A stretch of 64,000 bases of DNA, taken from Halobellus rufus. Its GTDB lineage: Archaea; Halobacteriota; Halobacteria; Halobacteriales; Haloferacaceae. Location of the stretch: contig NZ_BBJO01000006.1 of NCBI RefSeq assembly GCF_000739575.1, positions 1-64,000 on the forward strand, written 5' to 3'. The translations under genes were made by a program, and so were the position numbers. Positions 51,359 through 61,365 of this stretch are shown one piece after another (within the stretch, counting starts at the first letter, position 1; each line of letters begins with the position of its first letter). The notes under the pieces were generated by a model. It saw only the letters and a list, made by a program, of their open reading frames with translations, was not told the origin of the DNA and made no database searches.

Positions 51359-51929
51359 TCGCGACTAACGGCCGTCACCATCGGCCAGACGGCGATGCGG
51401 GCGCAAGCCCGGCGCGGACGCGCCGAGGGCCTGCGGGAGCACTCCGAGCGAATCGAGCGCGGGGAGCAGCCAATTTCCCCGTTTGAAGTTCTGCATCGCT
51501 GTAAATGTAAAAGTCGCATCGAATTCCGTGGTCTGCTGACCGGCGATGCGCGATGCAGAGGGACACTCGGAGTCCATACCTAATTGCTATCGTGACGGGA
51601 TATTAAACGTTGTGTGGGACAGAGGGTCACGGGTCTGCGTCTCTCACACTAGAGTCGGCCAAAAATCGATTATTTCACGAAACAGATCCGGATAGGCGTC
51701 GAATCGCTCATTCACTCACGGGAGGGTGGCGAATATTGCGACATCTGAAAGTTCCGTGACGCCGCTGGTACACTCACGACGCTCCCGGCACCGACGGTGC
51801 CTAGCAGCCGCCGCGGAGATGTAGGCGATACTGTACACGCCTCTGTATATCTGAGTCGACTACGTGGCAACAATCTACACAGCGATGGTCTCTCGCAACG
51901 TTTTTGTCGGTAGACTGTGGACCGTTTAT
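51359..51929. other. 571-base stretch without a convincing gene
   Basis: Both strands lack an open frame with halophile-like composition. It holds an AT-richer part (about 51590-51690) and a small perfect hairpin GGCACC-GAC-GGTGCC at 51787-51801. The TATA (ACGTTTTT, about 51898-51905) for guaB also lies here. It could contain an untranslated RNA or a decayed gene, but I see no direct sign. Confidence 0.5.
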
Positions 51930-53432
51930 ATGGCGAAAGACGGTTCCACACAGGGGTCCTTTTCGGAGAAACTTCGCGTACCAGAGGCGTTGACGTTCGA
52001 CGACGTACTGCTTCGACCGATGGAAAGCCGGGTCGAACCCGACGCCGCAGACGTCTCGACGCACGTCTCGAAGAACGTCGAACTGAACATCCCCATCCTC
52101 TCGGCGGCGATGGACACCGTCACCGAGTCCGGGATGGCCATCGGGATGGCGAGAGAGGGCGGTCTGGGCGTGCTCCACCAGAATATGCCGCAGGAGCACC
52201 TCGTCGCCGAGATCGAGCGGGTCAAACGCGCCGACGAGCTGGTGATTCGACGGGAGAACGTCGTCACCGCCAGCCCGACGCAGACCGTCCGCGACGTCGA
52301 CGAGATGATGGAGCGCGAGGGCGTCTCGGGCGCGCCGGTCGTCGACGACGACGACACCGTCCTCGGGATCATCTCCGCGACCGACGTGCGGCCGTACCTC
52401 GAGGTCGGCGAGACCGACGAGGTCCGCGAGGCGATGACCGACGAGGTCATCACCGCCGGCCGCGACGTCGGCGCTCGCGAGGCGCTCGAACTGATGTACG
52501 ACCACAAGATCGAGCGCGTCCCGATCGTCGACGACGAGGACGGCCTCGTCGGCCTCGTCACGATGCAGGGGATCCTCCAGCGGCGCGAGCACGAGAACGC
52601 CGCTCGCGACGAGGACGGCCGCCTCCGCGTCGGCGTCGCCGTCGGGCCGTTCGACACCGAGCGCGCGCTCGCCGCGGACGAGGCCGGAGCCGACGTGCTG
52701 TTCATCGACTGCGCGCACGCGCACAACCTCAACGTGCTCGACAACGCCCGCGAGATCAAGTCCTCCGTCGAGGCCGACGTCGTCGTCGGCAACATCGGCA
52801 CGCGAGAGGCGGCCGAGGCGGCCGTCGACTTCGCCGACGGGGTGAAAGTCGGCATCGGCCCCGGGTCGATCTGTACGACCCGCGTCGTCTCCGGCGCCGG
52901 GATGCCGCAGATCACCGCGGTCGCGCAGGTCGCCGACGTGGCCGCCCCCGAGGGCGTCCCCGTCATCGCCGACGGGGGCATCCGCTACTCCGGCGACGCG
53001 ATCAAGGCGATCGCCGCCGGCGCGGACGCGGTGATGCTCGGCTCGTACTTCGCGGGGACCGACGAGGCACCCGGCCGCGTCATCACGATGAACGGCAAGA
53101 AGTACAAGCAGTACCGCGGGATGGGCTCGGTCGGCGCGATGAAGTCCGGCGGGGGCGAGCGGTACCTCAAGGACACCGACGAGGAAGAAGAGGACTTCGT
53201 CCCCGAAGGCGTCGAGGCGGCGACGCCGTACAAAGGGACGCTCGCCTCCGAACTGCACCAGCTCGTCGGCGGGATGCGCTCGGGGATGGGCTACGTCGGC
53301 GCGGAGACGATCCCCGGGTTCAAAGAGCGAGCCGAGTTCGTCCGCGTCTCCAGCGCCGGACAGACCGAGGGACACCCCCACGACGTGATGATCACCGACG
53401 AAGCGCCGAACTACAGCCCGGACGGCAACTGA
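51930..53432 (+). CDS. guaB: inosine-5'-monophosphate dehydrogenase
   Basis: A 500-residue IMPDH that oxidises IMP to XMP, the committed step to GMP. Parts: N-terminal barrel strands ([19 protein letters not shown]), two CBS domains (about 100-215), the catalytic loop with Cys315 in [13 protein letters not shown], and the flap region with [30 protein letters not shown] near the end is the usual C-terminal signature. ATG 51930 is the family start; a TATA-like ACGTTTTTG lies 25-32 bases upstream. Confidence 0.97.
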   Translation: MAKDGSTQGSFSEKLRVPEALTFDDVLLRPMESRVEPDAADVSTHVSKNVELNIPILSAAMDTVTESGMAIGMAREGGLGVLHQNMPQEHLVAEIERVKRADELVIRRENVVTASPTQTVRDVDEMMEREGVSGAPVVDDDDTVLGIISATDVRPYLEVGETDEVREAMTDEVITAGRDVGAREALELMYDHKIERVPIVDDEDGLVGLVTMQGILQRREHENAARDEDGRLRVGVAVGPFDTERALAADEAGADVLFIDCAHAHNLNVLDNAREIKSSVEADVVVGNIGTREAAEAAVDFADGVKVGIGPGSICTTRVVSGAGMPQITAVAQVADVAAPEGVPVIADGGIRYSGDAIKAIAAGADAVMLGSYFAGTDEAPGRVITMNGKKYKQYRGMGSVGAMKSGGGERYLKDTDEEEEDFVPEGVEAATPYKGTLASELHQLVGGMRSGMGYVGAETIPGFKERAEFVRVSSAGQTEGHPHDVMITDEAPNYSPDGN

Positions 53433-53584
53433 CGTTCCTCGGCGCGGAGAATCCGGGGGATCGACACGCCTCCGAACAGGTGGTAGTGGCGGCATAACAC
53501 GGAGACGTCACAAGGGGTATCTTGATATGCCCCCGGGAGCCATTCCATCGTATCGGTGTTCTCGAACGCACCGCACACCTACCA

Positions 53585-54184
53585 ATGAGCGCTGATCTGC
53601 CGATGGTGCTCGTCGTCGAAGACGAGCCGGACCTCGCCGACCTGTACGCAACGTGGTTGAGAGACGAGTATCGCGTCCGCGTCGCCTACGGCGGTCGCGA
53701 GGCGCTCGACGAACTCGACGACGAGGTCGACGTCGTCCTCCTCGACAGGCGGATGCCCGACCTCTCCGGCGACGAGGCCCTGACGGCGATCCGCGATCGC
53801 GGCTTCGGCTGCCGCGTCGCGATGGTCACCGCCGTCGAGCCCGATTTCGACATCGTCGAGATGGGATTCGACGATTACCTCGTGAAGCCGGTCTCGCGGG
53901 ACTCGCTCAAGGAGACCGTCGAGAACCTGCTCCGCCGGAGCCGCTACGACGACGGGATCCAGGAGCTGTTCGCGCTCGCCTCGAAGAAAGCGCTCCTCGA
54001 ATCCGAGAAGGACGCCGCCACCTTGGAGGCCCACGAGGAGTACCAGGAGCTGACCGAGCGCGTGCGGGAACTGCGGAGCGACCTCGACGAGACCCTCACG
54101 TCGTTCGACGAGGAGCACGACTTCACCGCGATGTATCGCGATCTCGGCGAAGAGACGGACTTCGAAGACGACAACTCCGAGTAG
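53585..54184 (+). CDS. HalX response regulator
   Basis: A 199-residue response regulator: receiver domain (LVVEDEPDLADLYATWLRDE, phospho-Asp in VVLLDRRMPDLSG, YLVKPV) followed by the helical HalX domain (SRYDDGIQELFALASKKALL to DEEHDFTAMYRDLGEETDFE, in part). It is very like the receiver-HalX half of the regulator at 27932-29746 but lacks a DNA-binding domain. It probably acts by protein interaction downstream of a histidine kinase not in the window. ATG 53585 lies before MSADLPMV. Confidence 0.92.
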   Translation: MSADLPMVLVVEDEPDLADLYATWLRDEYRVRVAYGGREALDELDDEVDVVLLDRRMPDLSGDEALTAIRDRGFGCRVAMVTAVEPDFDIVEMGFDDYLVKPVSRDSLKETVENLLRRSRYDDGIQELFALASKKALLESEKDAATLEAHEEYQELTERVRELRSDLDETLTSFDEEHDFTAMYRDLGEETDFEDDNSE

Positions 54185-54338
54185 TTACAGGTCGCGCTCC
54201 CGGTTCGTTTTCACTGTCGAATTACGGTCGTCTTACCGAGTGGTGATCGTCGAGAGACGCTCTCGGCTCCGTCTGCCTTTTTGTACTAACAATATCGGAT
54301 TAAATTAACATAATATCGTATCAGAAAGTGTCAGAAAA

Positions 54339-54350
54339 ATTTATTTTAAA
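54339..54350 (+). promoter_or_regulatory. AT-rich TATA region for the 47-residue peptide gene
   Basis: ATTTATTTTAAA lies 23-34 bases before ATG 54373, inside an unusually AT-rich stretch (about 54280-54365). This suggests a strong or special promoter. Confidence 0.7.
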
Positions 54351-54372
54351 GCGCGTATAGGTACCAATCGTC

Positions 54373-54516
54373 ATGTCCGACAATGACTCCAACGCGGTCG
54401 TACAGTACCTCGCTGACCACCCACGCGCGATGGGCGTCCTCTTCACGGCGCTGCTGCTGCTCTCGCAGGCCGGCGCTGTGGCCGCTGGGAACCACACCGG
54501 CATCTCCGGTCCGTGA
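54373..54516 (+). CDS. 47-residue single-span peptide (DUF7503-like)
   Basis: ATG 54373 to TGA 54514 gives 47 residues: a polar start MSDNDSNAVVQYLADHPRAM, one hydrophobic helix (GVLFTALLLLSQAGAVAAG) and a short tail (NHTGISGP). I recall this as family DUF7503, of which haloarchaea carry several near-identical copies. It may be exported or membrane-held; the AVAAG end could be a cleavage site. Its stop directly abuts the stop of the convergent CHAT gene (no spacer). I infer a functional link with the CHAT protein, not proven. Confidence 0.8.
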   Translation: MSDNDSNAVVQYLADHPRAMGVLFTALLLLSQAGAVAAGNHTGISGP

Positions 54517-56736
54517 TCAGAAGGAATCTAGTCCAACGGTAGAACTCCACCGAAGTTTCGAATCGATTATCACTGGTATATTCTCTAAGCCGAGAAACGC
54601 CTCAAGTTCTGTAGGCGTCAGCTCGAAGCTGTCGATCGTTCCCGGTGAGATGTAGTGCTGGTCGTTTCCTGAAATATACGGCATCACCAAGGAACCGATG
54701 TCGAACTCCGATCCGGGGTAGATCGTGTATTTCACGTCGAAGTTGCCGTCGTCGTTCTCGATGATCCGACAGCTGTTCGGAAAGGCGGCCTGCACTTGGG
54801 TCACCAAGAGGCTCCCGTCGCCGACGACGATGTAATCGTGACCGATCGCGCTCTCCCGCTGGGCCAGTTCCAACGCGCTTCGAATCGGGAAGCCGTAGTT
54901 CAACAGCCGAGCGAGGCTCCGCCCGATGTCGACCGCGCCGCTGTTGACGACGTCGTTCAGCGTGACGATCCCGGCGATCGCCCCGCGCTCGATGAGTTCC
55001 ATCCCCTGCTCGTAGGACTGACACGCGTTCAGGAGGAACGAGTCGACGCCGAGTTCGTCGATCGTCTCGACGTCGAGCGCGCCGTCGGGACACTGAAAGC
55101 CGCTCTCGTCGATGTGACCGATGTAGTGGAGGAACTCCGTCTTCTCTTTGAGCACCGATCGGAGTTCCTCGACGGTCAGTTCGTAGTGAGTTTCGACCTC
55201 GAACGGGAGTTTCTCGCGCGACCCGTACACCGCCTCGACCGCGTCGCGCTCCTCCGCCATCTTCCGGTCGTTGCAGACGACCGTGATGCGGATATCGCCC
55301 TCGACCGGCACCCGCGAGAGCCGGTTCCGGTACGCCTGCAGCGACGCTTTGCTCGCGCCGATCGGGATTCCCGGCCCCAGCCAGGCCTGCTCGAGGGAGT
55401 CGGTCTCCGGCGGCTGGACGTACGTCCGCTGTGCGCTCGCGGCCTCTTGGGCCCGGGTGTCCGTACTGCGAGTGCTCGCACTCCGCGTGAACGCCAGTTC
55501 CCCGTCCGACGAACGGTCCGTCCCGGACGATCGGTCGGCTGTCGGCCGCGGCGAAGCCCCGCGGGCGAAATCCGCCACCGCGGTCGACTGGATCGCCGAC
55601 CCGGTCGTCGGTTCCGTCCGAGGAGTCATCACGACTGCGAGGTCGTTCGCGACGAACGGTAGCAGCTCGACGTTCGAGGCCGTCGGCGCGACGTGCGCGG
55701 TCAGTTTCCAGTCGGGGACGTGCGACTCGATCCGCTCGTAGGGCACGTCGAGGTAGGTCTCCAACTGCTCGCCGATCGAGCGGTCGTAGAGGCTGGCGAA
55801 CTCCAACCCGAGTTCCGGTTCGAGCACCGCCCGCTCGTGGAGGTCGACCGCGTAATACCCCTCCGTTCTGGTGAGGCAATCGAGGAAGAACGTCTGTTTG
55901 AGCACGCGCTCGACGGACCGCTCGAAGCCGCGGGAGCCGTCCAGTTCGTGGACGAACCCCTCGTCCGTCACGATTCGCGGCGTCGCTCCCGGCACGACCT
56001 CCGCGCCGAGGTAGTACGCGAGCGGCGCGGCGACGTAGACGTGTCTGCGCGTCGCCGGGAGTTCGAGCGTGACCCCCGTTTCCGGGCGTTCGATCCCGTC
56101 CGGAGCGGCGAACCGATCGCCGCGCTCGACGAGCGGCGGATGCCCGCGGAGCGTCGGATACGACCGCTCGACGCTCGTCGTCTTCAGCGCCGATCCGAGT
56201 AACGAAACCGCCCGCATCGCGTCCCGCGGTCGATCCGTCGTCCGGACGGTCGCCGCCGGTCGTTTGTGGTGCGAGCGCGCTCCGATGAGCACCTCGGTCT
56301 CCCCGCCGAATTCGAGGCTCGTCTTCGTCGCGTCCGAGACCACGCGAAGCGAGGAATCGACGCGGAGGTACAGTTTGATCGGCGCGAACAGCTCGACACT
56401 GTAGGTCCCCGCGGGGAACGTCTGATCGGCGAAGTGCTCCGCCTGCGCGAGCATCTCGCCGTTTCCGTCCCGGACGCAGACTGACACGACGGTCTCTAAG
56501 TCCAAGCGGTCGGTTCGGACGGTGACGGCCTCGTCGGCCGGGAACCGGAACGCCTCGGGGTCTGCGTCCCGGAGGCGGACGTCGCCCGGTGCGGACAGCA
56601 CGAACTGGCTCCGCTCGATGGGATCGGAGACGACCACCCCACCGCGGTCTGCGGCGACCTCGAACGCGATCTGCAGGTGGTCGGCTCCGGTCGGCATACC
56701 CGAACCGCGGACTCCGCCCCCTTCGGCCCCTCTCAT
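54517..56736 (-). CDS. CHAT-domain (caspase-like) protein
   Basis: A 739-residue protein with a C-terminal CHAT peptidase domain of clan CD. The catalytic His is H541 in FLHYIGHIDESG and the Cys is C572 in LLNACQSYEQGMEL, followed by GAIAGIVTLNDVVNSGAVDI. The first 440 residues are beta-rich with repeats of RHVYVAAPLAYYLGAEVVPG-like strands and no TPRs. A Ser/Thr/Arg linker lies at about 410-455. ATG 56736 is chosen because GCTTTT on the minus strand is 31 bases before it; ATG 56697 is an alternative. CHAT proteins act as proteases in stress or death pathways; the tiny peptide gene is a candidate partner. Confidence 0.88.
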   Translation of the reverse strand: MRGAEGGGVRGSGMPTGADHLQIAFEVAADRGGVVVSDPIERSQFVLSAPGDVRLRDADPEAFRFPADEAVTVRTDRLDLETVVSVCVRDGNGEMLAQAEHFADQTFPAGTYSVELFAPIKLYLRVDSSLRVVSDATKTSLEFGGETEVLIGARSHHKRPAATVRTTDRPRDAMRAVSLLGSALKTTSVERSYPTLRGHPPLVERGDRFAAPDGIERPETGVTLELPATRRHVYVAAPLAYYLGAEVVPGATPRIVTDEGFVHELDGSRGFERSVERVLKQTFFLDCLTRTEGYYAVDLHERAVLEPELGLEFASLYDRSIGEQLETYLDVPYERIESHVPDWKLTAHVAPTASNVELLPFVANDLAVVMTPRTEPTTGSAIQSTAVADFARGASPRPTADRSSGTDRSSDGELAFTRSASTRSTDTRAQEAASAQRTYVQPPETDSLEQAWLGPGIPIGASKASLQAYRNRLSRVPVEGDIRITVVCNDRKMAEERDAVEAVYGSREKLPFEVETHYELTVEELRSVLKEKTEFLHYIGHIDESGFQCPDGALDVETIDELGVDSFLLNACQSYEQGMELIERGAIAGIVTLNDVVNSGAVDIGRSLARLLNYGFPIRSALELAQRESAIGHDYIVVGDGSLLVTQVQAAFPNSCRIIENDDGNFDVKYTIYPGSEFDIGSLVMPYISGNDQHYISPGTIDSFELTPTELEAFLGLENIPVIIDSKLRWSSTVGLDSF

Positions 56737-56838
56737 CGTGTCAACACATCACTCACGTGGGCAAAAGCGTACTGGTAGGCAACGCCTTCCGGTGTCCACC
56801 GGTCGGCCACCGCACGAGTCGTCCGGAGTAAACCGCTC

Positions 56839-57645
56839 CTACGACTCGACGGGGAGCCACTCGGAGACGGCGTCCGACTCCCAGAGGTGCCAGCGCTGCT
56901 CCGCTCGACCCCCGTTGAGACGGAGTTCGACGACCGCATCGAACAGCGGAGCGAAGAGCCGCGTCACCTCCGCTCGGTACGGCTTGGGAAGTCGGACGTG
57001 CGCCATTCCGTCGACGGCTCTGACGTTGTTCGCGAGCAGGTGGAGGAACCGGAAGACGGTCGGTTCGTCGTACTCTGCGAGCAGCGTGTCGGTGCAGTCG
57101 AAGGCGACGCGCAGTTCGGCGGGGTCGAGTCCGCCCGCGACCGAGTCGAGTTCCCGTATCCCGCGTCCGATCTCGACGCCGAGATTCGTGATCGATCCAG
57201 AAACTTCCCTCGTCGCCCCCGCGCGGGTGCTTGGGGAAGCGTCGCGCGAGGGACCGGCCGATTCGTAGCCCGGGAACGGTGCGCCCGCGGAGCGGCCGCT
57301 GCGGGGCCCTCTCGGCGAAGACGGGCCGGCCTCACTGCCGCCTGCAGCGGCTGTCGACCCGCGGGCGACGACGTCGCACTCGAGGATCCGCGTCCACTCC
57401 GGCGTCCACCGGTCCACGGACGCGTATCGCGTGTCGGGGATGGTCGCGTCTTCGACGACTAGTCGGCGGCGATCCGCCGAGCAGCCGTCGCCGAGCAGAC
57501 ACGCCGACACGCGGGCGTACACCTCTTCGGGAACCGAACCGACGACGAGAAGCGCACTGCCGTTGGATTTCAGTTCGTCGAGCGCGGTCGCGACGCCCAC
57601 AGTGGCACCGACAGTCGTCCCATCAGGGCTGCCACCTGTGCGCAT
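56839..57645 (-). CDS. DUF7504-like protein (RecA/KaiC-like remnant fold)
   Basis: A 268-residue protein. The first 100 residues read as an alpha/beta unit (LLVVGSVPEEVYARVSACLL); a Gly/Ser/Arg low-complexity insert fills about 95-145. The rest follows the pattern of haloarchaeal DUF7504/DUF835-type proteins: LRVAFDCTDTLLAEYDEPTV, then FRFLHLLANNVRAVDGMAHV, FDAVVELRLNGGRAEQRWHL. These resemble KaiC-like ATPase folds without a Walker motif; none is visible here. It lies upstream of the CHAT gene on the same strand (102-base gap) and may regulate or partner it. Start ATG 57645. Confidence 0.75.
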   Translation of the reverse strand: MRTGGSPDGTTVGATVGVATALDELKSNGSALLVVGSVPEEVYARVSACLLGDGCSADRRRLVVEDATIPDTRYASVDRWTPEWTRILECDVVARGSTAAAGGSEAGPSSPRGPRSGRSAGAPFPGYESAGPSRDASPSTRAGATREVSGSITNLGVEIGRGIRELDSVAGGLDPAELRVAFDCTDTLLAEYDEPTVFRFLHLLANNVRAVDGMAHVRLPKPYRAEVTRLFAPLFDAVVELRLNGGRAEQRWHLWESDAVSEWLPVES

Positions 57646-57710
57646 TCAACGCAGCTAACACACCGCCTCAAGTAATAGTTTGTGATCGAACACGACCGCC
57701 GTCGTCTCGG

Positions 57711-58871
57711 CTACCCCTCGACGAACGATTCGATGCGATCGAGCGCCGTCTTCAGGTCGTTCATCCCCGACGCGTACGACACGCGGAGGTGGCCCTCCCC
57801 GCCCGAACCGAAGACTCGACCGGGGACGAGCGCCACGCGCTTCTCGCGGATGAGCGCCTCCGCGAACGCCTCGTCGTCCCCCCATCCCGGCGGGCATTTC
57901 GGGAACACGTAGAACGCGCCCTTCGCCTCGAAACAGTCCATCCCGATCTCGTTGAACCGCGAGATGACGAACTGCCGCCGCCGGTCGAACTCCCGCCGCA
58001 TCTCCTCGACGGCCCCGTCGCAGGATTCGAGGGCTTCGAGCGCGGCGAACTGCGCCGTCGTCGGCGAGGACAGCATCGTGTACTGGTGGATCCGGTTCAT
58101 CGCGTCGATCACCTCGGCGGGGCCGAGCGCGTAGCCGAGTCGCAACCCGGTCATCGCGTAGGCCTTCGAGAAGCCGTTGAACACGACCGTCCGCTCGCGC
58201 ATCCCCGGCAGCGTCGCGATCGAGACGTGCTCGTCCTCGTAGCGCAGCGCCGCGTAGATCTCGTCGGAGAGGACGAACAGATCGTGCTCTCGGGCGAACT
58301 CGGCCACCTCGGCCAACTCCCCGCGCGTCATCACCGCGCCGGTGGGGTTGTTCGGGTAACAGAGGACGAGCGCCTCCGCGTCGGCCGCGCCGGCGCGTTC
58401 GAGGTCGTCGTAGGTCAGCACGAAGTCGTTCTCGGCGTGGGTCTCGACCGGGAGGACGTCCCCGCCCGAGAACGACACCGTCGGCCCGTAGGAGATGTAC
58501 GACGGCTGCGGGACGGCGACCGCGTCGCCCGGATCGACGAGCGCGCGCATCGCCAGGTCGACGGCCTCGCTCGCGCCGGTCGTGACGAGGATCTCCTCGT
58601 CGGGGTCGTACGAGAGGTCGTACCGGGTCACGTGCGAGGCGATCCGCTCGCGGAGGTCCCGCCGCCCCCGGTTCGAGGTGTAGGAGGTCCGTCCCCGCTC
58701 GAGGGAGTCGATCGCGGCCGCTCGGGCGGCCCACGGCGCGGAGAAGTCGGGCTCGCCGACCCCAAGCGAGACGATGTCGTCCATCTCCTCGGCGAGCTCG
58801 AAGAACCGCCGGATCCCCGAGGGCGGCGTGTCCCTGGCCCGCTGGGAGAGGCGGTCTGTCAGTTCCGTCAT
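57711..58871 (-). CDS. PLP-dependent aminotransferase (class I)
   Basis: A 386-residue fold-type I aminotransferase. The PLP lysine is in NGFSKAYAMTGLRLGYA. Further marks are PNNPTGAVM, DEIYAALRY and YASGMNDLKTAL at the end. It resembles archaeal aspartate / aromatic aminotransferases; the real substrate pair is not predictable. Its ATG overlaps by four bases the stop of the Lrp gene upstream (ATGA), so regulator and enzyme are translated together. Confidence 0.94.
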   Translation of the reverse strand: MTELTDRLSQRARDTPPSGIRRFFELAEEMDDIVSLGVGEPDFSAPWAARAAAIDSLERGRTSYTSNRGRRDLRERIASHVTRYDLSYDPDEEILVTTGASEAVDLAMRALVDPGDAVAVPQPSYISYGPTVSFSGGDVLPVETHAENDFVLTYDDLERAGAADAEALVLCYPNNPTGAVMTRGELAEVAEFAREHDLFVLSDEIYAALRYEDEHVSIATLPGMRERTVVFNGFSKAYAMTGLRLGYALGPAEVIDAMNRIHQYTMLSSPTTAQFAALEALESCDGAVEEMRREFDRRRQFVISRFNEIGMDCFEAKGAFYVFPKCPPGWGDDEAFAEALIREKRVALVPGRVFGSGGEGHLRVSYASGMNDLKTALDRIESFVEG

Positions 58872-59356
58872 GGCGAGACGGCGAGGCGGTCGTCGTCGTC
58901 GCCGTCGCCGAAGTAGACGCCGCGCTCCTTGTACGTCGTCATCACGAAGTGCGTCACCGTCTGGGTGACCTCCGGGATCGGCGCGATCTGCTCGGAGACG
59001 AACTTCGAGACGTCGTGCATCGACTCGCCCTCGACGTCGACGGCGAAGTCGTAGCTCCCGGAGATGAGCCGCAGCGACGACACCTCGGGGAACTTCGCGA
59101 TACGGCGCGCGATCTCCTCGTAGCCCGTCTCCCGGTCGAGTTCGACGTTCAACTCGACCTCCGCGCGGACGTGGTCCTCGTCCGCTCGGTCCCAGTCGAC
59201 GACCGCTTGGTAGCCGCGGATCGCACCCTCCGACTCCAGTTCGTCGATCAGGTTCTCGACCGTTGCTGCGTCGGTCCCGAGTTGTCGCGCGATGTCCTCG
59301 GTGCTCTGACGAGCGTCACTCAGCAACAGGTCGAGCAGTTCCCGCTTCGCTTCCAT
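58868..59356 (-). CDS. Lrp/AsnC-family transcription regulator
   Basis: A 162-residue feast/famine regulator: N-terminal winged helix (ELLDLLLSDARQSTEDIARQ, LGTDAATVENLIDELESEGAI) and a C-terminal RAM ligand-binding domain (ISGSYDFAVDVEGESMHDVS). The last 30 residues (TTYKERGVYFGDGDDDDR) are acidic. ATG 59356 is the family-like start. It is fused by overlap to the aminotransferase gene, so the enzyme's amino acid is a likely effector. Confidence 0.93.
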   Translation of the reverse strand: MEAKRELLDLLLSDARQSTEDIARQLGTDAATVENLIDELESEGAIRGYQAVVDWDRADEDHVRAEVELNVELDRETGYEEIARRIAKFPEVSSLRLISGSYDFAVDVEGESMHDVSKFVSEQIAPIPEVTQTVTHFVMTTYKERGVYFGDGDDDDRLAVSP

Positions 59357-59556
59357 ACGAACTGCGATGCGGCCCCCGTTGAAAGGGTTTGCTCTCCACC
59401 TCGGGCGGTCCCGAGTTCGGGAGGGCGTCGACGGCACGAGGACAGGTATCGGTCGACGATTCGGGGCAGTATCAGTCGATGACTGGGTCACTGTCTCCCG
59501 CGCCTCGCTCCTGCGGTGGGAAAGGTCCATTAGCCCGGCGGTCCCCCTCTCGCACG

Positions 59557-61365
59557 ATGGCCCTCCCCACCGGTTTCCTCTCCCCGCTCGGGTTCGCCGC
59601 ACTCCTCGCGGCGGTCCCGATACTTCTCCTGTACCTTATGCGACCGGACCCCCGGCGCGTAACGCTGCCGACGATCCGGTTTCTGACCGATTCCGACGGC
59701 GCGTCGTCGTCGACGCCGCTCCTCGAACGGCTGAAACGCAGCACCCTCCTGCTGCTTCAGCTACTGGCGATCCTCCTCTTCGCAACGGCGCTCGCGACAC
59801 CGTACGCGCCCGTCTCCGAGTCCGAACTCGTCGAGGAGACCGTCATCGTCGTCGACGCGAGCGCCAGTATGAACGTCCAAGACGACGGCGAGACGCGGTT
59901 CGATCGAGCGGTATCGGCCGCGCGGGAGGAGACCACGTCGACTACCTCGGTCGTCGTCGCCGACGGGCGCGCGTCGATCGCGCTCCGGGACGGGACCGCC
60001 GCCGACGCCGACGAGACGCTTTCGTCGCTGCGCGCGACCGACGCCCCGGGCGACCTCCGCTCGGCGATCTCGCGTGCCCAGAGCCTCGCGGGCGAGAACG
60101 CGCGGGTACTCGTTCTCAGCGACTTTGCGGGCGACGGCTGGCAGACCGCCGTGCAGTCGGCGCGCGCTCGCGGCCTCACGGTCGACCTCCGACAGTTCGC
60201 CGGGGGTGGGGACGACAACGTCGGCATCGTCGACCGCCGGTTCGCCGGTGAATCGGTGACCGTCTCGGTTCAGAACTTCGGCACCGAGGAGGCCACGCGG
60301 CAGGTCTCACTCGGGGACGCGGAGTCAACCGTCTCGCTCGCGCCGGGCGACCGCAGAAGCGTCACGCTCCCGGTGCCCGCCAGCGGGGGCGAAATCCGCC
60401 TCTCGCCCGGCGACTCGTTCCCGACCGACGACGTCGCGTACGTGGCCGCGCCGGAGGACGCCGCCGTCGACGTGCTCCTCGTCACGAACGACGAGAACCG
60501 CTACCTGACGACGGCGCTATCGGTGATCGATCCGGTCGACCTGACGACCGTCGAGCCGCCGGATTCGGTCCCCGAGCCACCGGGTGACGCTTACGACGTG
60601 GTCCTCTACAGCAACGTCGAGCGAGGCAGCCTCGAAGACGCCCACGTCTCCGCCGGTCGCGACGCGCTCGCCGCTGGCGGCGGTGTCGGCATCCAGGCCG
60701 ACGAGTCGATGCCGGTCGACGCCTACGGCGACCTGCTCCTCTTAGAGCCCGACGGGATGGCCTCCAACCCGACGCTCGCGACGCCAGCGACCGACGAACT
60801 CACACGCGACGTCACCTTCCCCCCGCCGGAGCGGTACGTCCGCGGGGAACTCCGTTCGGGACGGGCGCTCGTCTCGACGACCGAGGGGACGCCGATCGTC
60901 GCGACCGCGAATCGAGACGGGGGGCAACTCCTCTACTACGGTTACATCGAGTCGGCCTCGGCGTTCAAATACGACTTCGAGTACCCGATCTTCTGGAAGC
61001 GAGGCGTCTACGCGCTCGCTGACAGACGGCCGCTCGCGGATCTGAACCGCGGGACTGGCGAGCGGCTCTCCTTCGGCAACGAAACCGCGATCGACACGCC
61101 GCGGGGCGAGGTGACTGCGTCCGCGATCGATGCCGACGACGCGGGCTTCTACGTCGCCGACGAGACGCGCTACAGCGCCTCGCTGCTCAGCGCCGAAGAG
61201 TCTGCTGTGTCCGCTTCGGCGATCGACGACGACGGTCACAGCGGTCCGACCACGAGGGAGGAGGACCGCACGGTTCCGGATCCGCTGACGGAGTTCGTCG
61301 CCCTCGGTCTCCTCGCCGTCGCAGTCGGTGAAGTAGCTCTGCTCCGCCGACGGGGGGAGCTCTGA
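59557..61365 (+). CDS. BatA/VWA-domain membrane protein
   Basis: A 602-residue protein. The N-terminus is an aerotolerance (BatA) type pair of spans (GFAALLAAVPILLLYLMRPD, then LLLLQLLAILLFATALATPY). A von Willebrand A domain with MIDAS D-A-S-A-S (VVDASASMNV) lies near residue 95. A beta-sandwich/Ig-like extracellular region and a GATase-like segment follow, and the C-terminal span is FVALGLLAVAVGEVALL. Similar proteins sit in haloarchaeal MoxR-DUF58-VWA loci, where they are thought to assist metal or complex assembly at the membrane. The stop overlaps the next start by one base. Confidence 0.88.
   Translation: MALPTGFLSPLGFAALLAAVPILLLYLMRPDPRRVTLPTIRFLTDSDGASSSTPLLERLKRSTLLLLQLLAILLFATALATPYAPVSESELVEETVIVVDASASMNVQDDGETRFDRAVSAAREETTSTTSVVVADGRASIALRDGTAADADETLSSLRATDAPGDLRSAISRAQSLAGENARVLVLSDFAGDGWQTAVQSARARGLTVDLRQFAGGGDDNVGIVDRRFAGESVTVSVQNFGTEEATRQVSLGDAESTVSLAPGDRRSVTLPVPASGGEIRLSPGDSFPTDDVAYVAAPEDAAVDVLLVTNDENRYLTTALSVIDPVDLTTVEPPDSVPEPPGDAYDVVLYSNVERGSLEDAHVSAGRDALAAGGGVGIQADESMPVDAYGDLLLLEPDGMASNPTLATPATDELTRDVTFPPPERYVRGELRSGRALVSTTEGTPIVATANRDGGQLLYYGYIESASAFKYDFEYPIFWKRGVYALADRRPLADLNRGTGERLSFGNETAIDTPRGEVTASAIDADDAGFYVADETRYSASLLSAEESAVSASAIDDDGHSGPTTREEDRTVPDPLTEFVALGLLAVAVGEVALLRRRGEL

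Noticed and set aside
51712..51951. Short minus-strand frames before guaB
   Set aside because: Arg/Ser/Cys-rich composition unlike halophile proteins; no start context.
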